Below are positions 59,051-64,000 of a DNA stretch of 64,000 nucleotides, piece after piece. Below the pieces are notes generated by a model. That model worked only from the letters and a program-made list of their open reading frames with translations. It did not search any database and had not been told where the DNA came from. Made by a program: the position numbers and the translations under genes. Each line of letters opens with the position of its first letter. The stretch's first letter is position 1. The stretch spans positions 124,001 to 188,000 of the forward strand of contig JACMRL010000025.1 in the NCBI GenBank assembly GCA_014376435.1, given 5' to 3'. This stretch comes from Bdellovibrio sp. Lineage in GTDB: Bacteria; Bdellovibrionota; Bdellovibrionia; Bdellovibrionales; Bdellovibrionaceae.

Positions 59051-60188
59051 GCATTCTGAACACCTAGTAACGGTTGAAAAGCTGGCTGTAGGTGGCGACG
59101 GCGTCGCCCGCATTCCAATAAAAGATCGCACGATGGTCGTGTTTGTGAGTAAAGCAGCTCCGCAAGACGAACTTAAAATAAAAATCTCGGTGGTTGAAAA
59201 AACCTTTTTAAGAGCGGAAATCGTCGAAATTATTAAGCCCTCGCCGGCCCGTCGCGAAGCTCCTTGCGAGTATTTTTCGGCTTGCGGTGGATGCGTGTGG
59301 CAGCATATCAATGAAGATGAACAGCTTCGTCAAAAAGAACTGATTTTAACTGAATTATTTAAAAAATTTATTCCCGAAGTTAATTATGCATTGGCTAAAG
59401 GTGTGGCTTCTCCTAAAAACTTGCACTACCGAAATCGCATTCAATTAAAACGTTTAGGAGCCAAGCTGGGTTATTTTAAAAAAGAATCCCATGATATCGT
59501 CGATATTAATTACTGTTTGATCGCCGATAAATTAGTTTCTGATCAAATTCCAATCATTAAAGAAAAATTAAAACCTGCAGCGGAGTTACAAAAATACGAA
59601 TTAAAATTAAATCATAAAAATGAATTCGAATATTATCGTATTGGAGAATCGGGCGAGGGCCTTTCGTTTTCACAGGTGAATAACGAAATTAATCAATTAT
59701 TAGTCGAGCTGGTAACTAAACTAGTCGCTGATAAAAATCCGTCTTTTTTAACTGAACTTTATGCGGGCGCGGGGAACTTCACTTTCGATTTACTGAAAAA
59801 CCTCAATTCTTTGCGAATTGAAAGCGTCGAAATGAATCCAGAACTTACAAAATTTTCGACTAAAAAATTGAGTGAATTGAGTCTACAAAAAAGACTATTT
59901 GCTTTTACTTCCGATTGCGAATCCTTTGCAAGCCGCCGCGCACTTTCCAATGAATTTATTTTGTTAGATCCGCCTCGCGCAGGGTGCAGCGATTCCGTAT
60001 TAAAAAAAGTGATCGAGGCCGGCTCGAAAGACATTATTTACATTAGTTGCCATCCGGTATTTTTAGCGCGTGATTTACAGAAAATATTCGCGGCTAATAA
60101 AAATTATAAAATTCGCCATTTACAAATTTTCGATATGTTTCCACAAACCGATCATTTTGAAACTTTCGTTCATTTATCCACAACTTAA
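59049..60188 (+). CDS. RlmD/TrmA-family class I SAM-dependent RNA (uracil-C5) methyltransferase
   Basis: TRAM-like EKLAVGGDGVARI, CEYFSACGGCVWQHI, ELYAGAGNFTFDL, LLDPPRAGCSDSVL, IIYISCHPVFLARDL. Start set at TTG 59049 (see findings). Confidence 0.88.
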   Translation: MHSEHLVTVEKLAVGGDGVARIPIKDRTMVVFVSKAAPQDELKIKISVVEKTFLRAEIVEIIKPSPARREAPCEYFSACGGCVWQHINEDEQLRQKELILTELFKKFIPEVNYALAKGVASPKNLHYRNRIQLKRLGAKLGYFKKESHDIVDINYCLIADKLVSDQIPIIKEKLKPAAELQKYELKLNHKNEFEYYRIGESGEGLSFSQVNNEINQLLVELVTKLVADKNPSFLTELYAGAGNFTFDLLKNLNSLRIESVEMNPELTKFSTKKLSELSLQKRLFAFTSDCESFASRRALSNEFILLDPPRAGCSDSVLKKVIEAGSKDIIYISCHPVFLARDLQKIFAANKNYKIRHLQIFDMFPQTDHFETFVHLSTT

Positions 60189-60252
60189 ACCTCGATCAAA
60201 TTCATAGCTAATCCAGCGTTGACTCAGAGACATTGAGTGCTACTCTTAATGC

Positions 60253-61020
60253 ATGAGTACTCTACGAATTAGCTTTTATTTATTTATTTGCTTGTTACTT
60301 GGCGCCTGCGAAAGCGCGCGCGTAGAAAAAAATGAAGATGCCAATTTACACATGCAAATTGCCGTTTCTCATATGCAAAAAGAAAACTATCCGTTGGCTC
60401 TAAAAGAACTTTTGATCGCGCAAGATCTTAGTCCGCGCAACGCATCAATTCAGGCTAACTTAGGTAACGTTTATTTCATGCGTGAACGCTATGATCTATC
60501 AGAGCAGCACTATAAGCGTGCAATCGCCTTACAGCCTAACTTTACTGATGCTAAAAATAATTTAGCACGCGTTTATATCGAAACTTCTCAGAATCGTCAG
60601 GCCGAGGTTCTTTTAAAAGAAGTGTTAACAGACTTAACCTACGTTGATTTCCCTCGCGCTCAGGCCAATTACGGTATTTTAGAATTCAACCGTAAGAATT
60701 ACAAAACGGCGATTAGCTATTTCAAACGCTCTATCGAGCGTGACCGCGAGAATTGCTTTACAAATGTTTACTTAGGTCGAAGCTACTTAGAACTAAAAGA
60801 AACTTTGCTGGCGGTTTCACAGCTAGAGAAGTCGATTGCGTTTTGCCAACCATTAGAAATCGAAGACGCACACTACTTTAGTGCGATTGCGCTTTATAGG
60901 AATAATCAAAAAGATCGTGCCATTTTTAGATTTGAAGAATTATTAAAATTATTCCCGAGCAGTAAATACGTAGATCGCACTCAAAAAATGTTAGTGGTCT
61001 TAAAAAAAGGTGCCTTATGA
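60253..61020 (+). CDS. TPR-repeat lipoprotein (PilF/PilW-like)
   Basis: LLLGACES lipobox; tandem TPRs (YPLALKELLIAQDLSPRNASIQANLGNVYFMRERYDLSEQHYKRAIALQP). Confidence 0.85.
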   Translation: MSTLRISFYLFICLLLGACESARVEKNEDANLHMQIAVSHMQKENYPLALKELLIAQDLSPRNASIQANLGNVYFMRERYDLSEQHYKRAIALQPNFTDAKNNLARVYIETSQNRQAEVLLKEVLTDLTYVDFPRAQANYGILEFNRKNYKTAISYFKRSIERDRENCFTNVYLGRSYLELKETLLAVSQLEKSIAFCQPLEIEDAHYFSAIALYRNNQKDRAIFRFEELLKLFPSSKYVDRTQKMLVVLKKGAL

Positions 61021-61919
61021 AGATAACCGGTGAATTGCTTAAAAGTGAAAGAATCAAACAAAACCTGGGTGTTCAAGACGTTGCTTTTTCTTTAAAGTTA
61101 AGTTCAAAAATTATTACCTCAATCGAATCAGGTCGTTTAGATGAATTGCCGGCTAAAACTTTTGTACGTGGCTTCGTAAAAAGTTATGCACAACTACTAA
61201 AAGTAGACGTTGATCAAGTTATGCGTCAATTTCAAGAGGAAATGGGCTCGACTAATCCGATGCCTAAGACGCCTCCGCCAATGCCATCATTAACCAAATC
61301 TGATTATTCAGGCCCTACAAAAAAAGAAAGACCTCAGCCTACGCAAACTTTGCATGCTGATAACAGTAAAAAAACTTTTCTATATATTGGCGTAGCGGTC
61401 GCATTAGTTATTTTGATTATCACCATGAATAAAATAATAGATAAATATCAAAAAGACAGCGTAGAGAATGCGACAATCGCGCAGATCAAGCCACTAGAAG
61501 CAGCGCCAAGCACTGCGGTATCTGGTGACGCGGTTTCAAAGCTATCTGTCCCGTTTACCGAAGTAGCCGGTTCAGTTAATACGAGTATTGCCAGCCCAGC
61601 AAAACCTACCGCTTTAGCAACCAGTTTAGAAAGTTCGTCGAATTTATCTTTGTCTCCTGAAGATGGCTTTGCGCCCTCATCTGGCAAACCTGTTGAAGTT
61701 ATCATCGAAGCCAAAAAAAATGTTGAGCTTTTATATGCTAAAGGAAACAGTAAAAACTTTTCTAGGCTGAATCTTCAATCAAAACAAATTCAAGTGATAC
61801 GTTCATCCGATGGTCTTTATTTGAAGGCTGATGATGGTGGAGCGATTCATTTAATCGTTAACGGAATTGAAAAAGGTACAGCCGGCAGCAATAATAAACC
61901 AATTAAATTAACTTTCTAA
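61017..61919 (+). CDS. RodZ-like HTH/DUF4115 membrane protein
   Basis: N-terminal GELLKSERIKQNLGVQDVAFSLKLSSKIITSIESGRLDELPAKTFVRGFVKSYAQLL; single TM; C-terminal DUF4115-like region. Confidence 0.85.
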   Translation: MKITGELLKSERIKQNLGVQDVAFSLKLSSKIITSIESGRLDELPAKTFVRGFVKSYAQLLKVDVDQVMRQFQEEMGSTNPMPKTPPPMPSLTKSDYSGPTKKERPQPTQTLHADNSKKTFLYIGVAVALVILIITMNKIIDKYQKDSVENATIAQIKPLEAAPSTAVSGDAVSKLSVPFTEVAGSVNTSIASPAKPTALATSLESSSNLSLSPEDGFAPSSGKPVEVIIEAKKNVELLYAKGNSKNFSRLNLQSKQIQVIRSSDGLYLKADDGGAIHLIVNGIEKGTAGSNNKPIKLTF

Positions 61920-61920
61920 T

Positions 61921-63237
61921 TTGGGCAGCAAAAGAATTTTTTATATTTTAGTTTTATCTTTTATTTGCAAGGTCGCTTTAGCGATCTTTGTACCCTTGTA
62001 TGCAGACGAAGCTTACTACTATGTTTGGTCTTTGCATCCTCAACTAAGTTATTTTGATCATCCACCCATGGTAAGTTGGTTTGTTTCGTTAGGTAATTTC
62101 TTTTTTCCATTTCACAACACATTTTCTTTGCGTTCATTTTTTGTTTTTGCCAGCACCCTAACTATGATGAGCTGGATTTTGATTCTAAAACGTAAACAAT
62201 GTGCAATACGCAATATTGAATATTTTCTTATTTTATTAGTTTTAAATCCACTACTAGGGCCTGGATCGATCGTCGCTACACCCGATGTGCCATTAGTTCT
62301 TTTTTGGAGTTTAAGCTATTTGTATTTCTTAGACGTTATGGAAAAAAGGTCTTCGTTGGCCTACAGCTTATTGGGTGTAAGTTTGGGCTTAGGTTTTTGT
62401 TCTAAGTATCACATCGTTATTTTTGTTTTTTCTGGTTTGGTTTATTTAATTTGGTCAAAAGAGTATAAAAAACTAATTCCGGGAAAAATTTTACTCACGT
62501 TTTTGTTTGGATTTTTATTCTCGTTGCCCGTTATTTACTGGAATTATCAGAATGATTGGGCATCTTTCCACTTTCAACTTAAACATGGCTTAGGAAAAAC
62601 TTACTACGATTGGACTTGGACCGCGGGTTTTATTGTAGCACAAATGTTTATTCTAAATCCTTTTTTGGTCGGGCCATTGTTTCAGAAAAACAGCCCTCGA
62701 ACAGATCAAGTATTCGGTTTAAGTCAAATTTTCTTTTTTCTAACAAGCTCATTTAAAGCCGTTGTGGAAGCAAATTGGCCGATAACTTCACATTTACACA
62801 GCACAAGCTATGTTACACAGTCTATGCCAGAAAAAAAATTCAAATGGGCTTTAGGCTATTGGGTCGCAATGTATTTAATTTTTATTACTATTTTTCTTTT
62901 GCCCCAAGCTCAGGTTTTGCTTAAAAATCAAATCAACGCTGATCATCTAGATGAAATTATTCCCATAGTTGAAAATTACAAACCTTTGTATGGCCCAAAC
63001 TATCAGATTTCATCTTTGCTAACTTGGATCACTGGTACTCAGATTTATAAATTAAAAGGTTTAACCCGCATTGATTTTTTTGACTCACTCCCAGAATCAA
63101 TGCCAAAGACAAGACAGTTCTATGTTTTGAAACACATAACATCGTGGTGGCCAGACCATTTTCCAAAAATTAAAACCGAACTATTACAAAGTTTTGAAAA
63201 ACAACAGCTTGAACTTTATTTGGTGACCTATGAATAG
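61921..63237 (+). CDS. Family 39 (PMT/ArnT-like) glycosyltransferase, TTG start
   Basis: VPLYADEAYYYVWSLHPQLSYFDHPPMVSWFV; multi-TM. Confidence 0.88.
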   Translation: MGSKRIFYILVLSFICKVALAIFVPLYADEAYYYVWSLHPQLSYFDHPPMVSWFVSLGNFFFPFHNTFSLRSFFVFASTLTMMSWILILKRKQCAIRNIEYFLILLVLNPLLGPGSIVATPDVPLVLFWSLSYLYFLDVMEKRSSLAYSLLGVSLGLGFCSKYHIVIFVFSGLVYLIWSKEYKKLIPGKILLTFLFGFLFSLPVIYWNYQNDWASFHFQLKHGLGKTYYDWTWTAGFIVAQMFILNPFLVGPLFQKNSPRTDQVFGLSQIFFFLTSSFKAVVEANWPITSHLHSTSYVTQSMPEKKFKWALGYWVAMYLIFITIFLLPQAQVLLKNQINADHLDEIIPIVENYKPLYGPNYQISSLLTWITGTQIYKLKGLTRIDFFDSLPESMPKTRQFYVLKHITSWWPDHFPKIKTELLQSFEKQQLELYLVTYE

Positions 63238-64000
63238 AGTTTTCGCTTCATTTGCTTTTTTATTAATTAGTTATTTTATATATGGATTTTATATCTCACA
63301 ATTTGAATTTGATTTTGTACCTCGCAAGGTTAAGACGACGGATTTTTATTATGATTATCGCTTAGCAATGAACATACACAGTAATCTTTCGATTGGATCT
63401 GAGCCCTTAAGTATTATTTTATCCGAAGCAAAACTTGCTCAAAACAAGTTTATTTTAATGACGGATTTGAATCCTTACTTAAAAATTCCTGATGATAGCT
63501 ATTTACAAAATATTGGCGTTCTTCAGGGTGCAAAATACGGATATAAAGATTCGCGGCTGATTTATTTTTCAACCTCAGAAAAAAACTTAGGTTTACGTAA
63601 AGGCGAGTCTCAGCTGCAACTTTCTGATTTATTGTCTCAATCTGCCGAGCGAAATAATTCTTCGCTATTGGTTTTAGCCCACCCATTTAAATCTGGATTT
63701 AATTGGTCTGGCGAGATTCCAGAGGGTTTAGACGGCGTTGAAATCGCAAATTTGAAAAGTATGTCTCAGCGCTCGTGGGATTATTCAAAAATATCCACGC
63801 TTTGGAGCTTACTGCTTTATCCTTTCAATCCGAAGCTAGCTTTAATTAGGCTTTTTCAAGAACCCACTGATGAGCTTATTTTATTCGACCAAGTTTCGCA
63901 GAAAAGAAAGTTTGTAGCTTTTCAAGGAGCAGAAGCATCGGCACGTGCCATTCCTTTAACTGATTGGTTAATTAAATTTCCGAGCTATGAGCGTTCTTTA
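63230..64000 (+). CDS. PHP-like hydrolase domain protein (3' truncated by window edge)
   Basis: Open frame from ATG 63230 to window end: MNRVFASFAFLLISYFIYG...YDYRLAMNIHSNLSIGSEPLSIILSEAKLAQNKFILMTDLNPY...LLVLAHPFKSGF. Confidence 0.6.
   Translation, partial: MNRVFASFAFLLISYFIYGFYISQFEFDFVPRKVKTTDFYYDYRLAMNIHSNLSIGSEPLSIILSEAKLAQNKFILMTDLNPYLKIPDDSYLQNIGVLQGAKYGYKDSRLIYFSTSEKNLGLRKGESQLQLSDLLSQSAERNNSSLLVLAHPFKSGFNWSGEIPEGLDGVEIANLKSMSQRSWDYSKISTLWSLLLYPFNPKLALIRLFQEPTDELILFDQVSQKRKFVAFQGAEASARAIPLTDWLIKFPSYERSL

Overview
This 64 kb window is AT-rich and looks chromosomal, most likely from a Bdellovibrio-like bacterium (inference from gene content only). Core genes: groES/groEL, mdh-sucC-sucD-ndk, a cystathionine beta-synthase/gamma-lyase-type pair, an RlmD/TrmA-type RNA methyltransferase, a RodZ-like protein, Dps, YceI, pirin, a LysR regulator, and four tRNAs (Asn, Arg, Ser, Phe). 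The left edge cuts into a Tad-pilus cluster: a CpaE-like region fused to a CpaF ATPase, then TadB and an RHS/YD-repeat protein. A second, orphan TadB/TadC-like pair lies at about 52.3-53.4 kb. The most unusual region is about 24.4-34.5 kb. It holds a tightly overlapping minus-strand operon (TlpA-like thioredoxin, three paralogous pilin-like proteins, two of them with Gly/Asp-rich tails, a secreted pentapeptide-repeat protein, an HTTM-like membrane protein and a PQQ-type beta-propeller). Next to it are a second HTTM-like protein, a tandem rhodanese-like protein without the catalytic Cys, and a pair of Cox11-like CxC proteins. Other leads: an ORF6N gene whose own coding segment (LRSQIGTSK) recurs twice upstream as palindromes; a kexin-like protease with its apparent prodomain in a separate overlapping ORF; two genes interrupted exactly at expected Trp codons; a direct-repeat-flanked transglycosylase/lipoprotein cassette; a 27-aa Lys/Ala/Thr mini-histone-like ORF missing from the ORF track; and a methyltransferase with no canonical start codon. 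All calls come from reading the sequence and translations; no searches were run.
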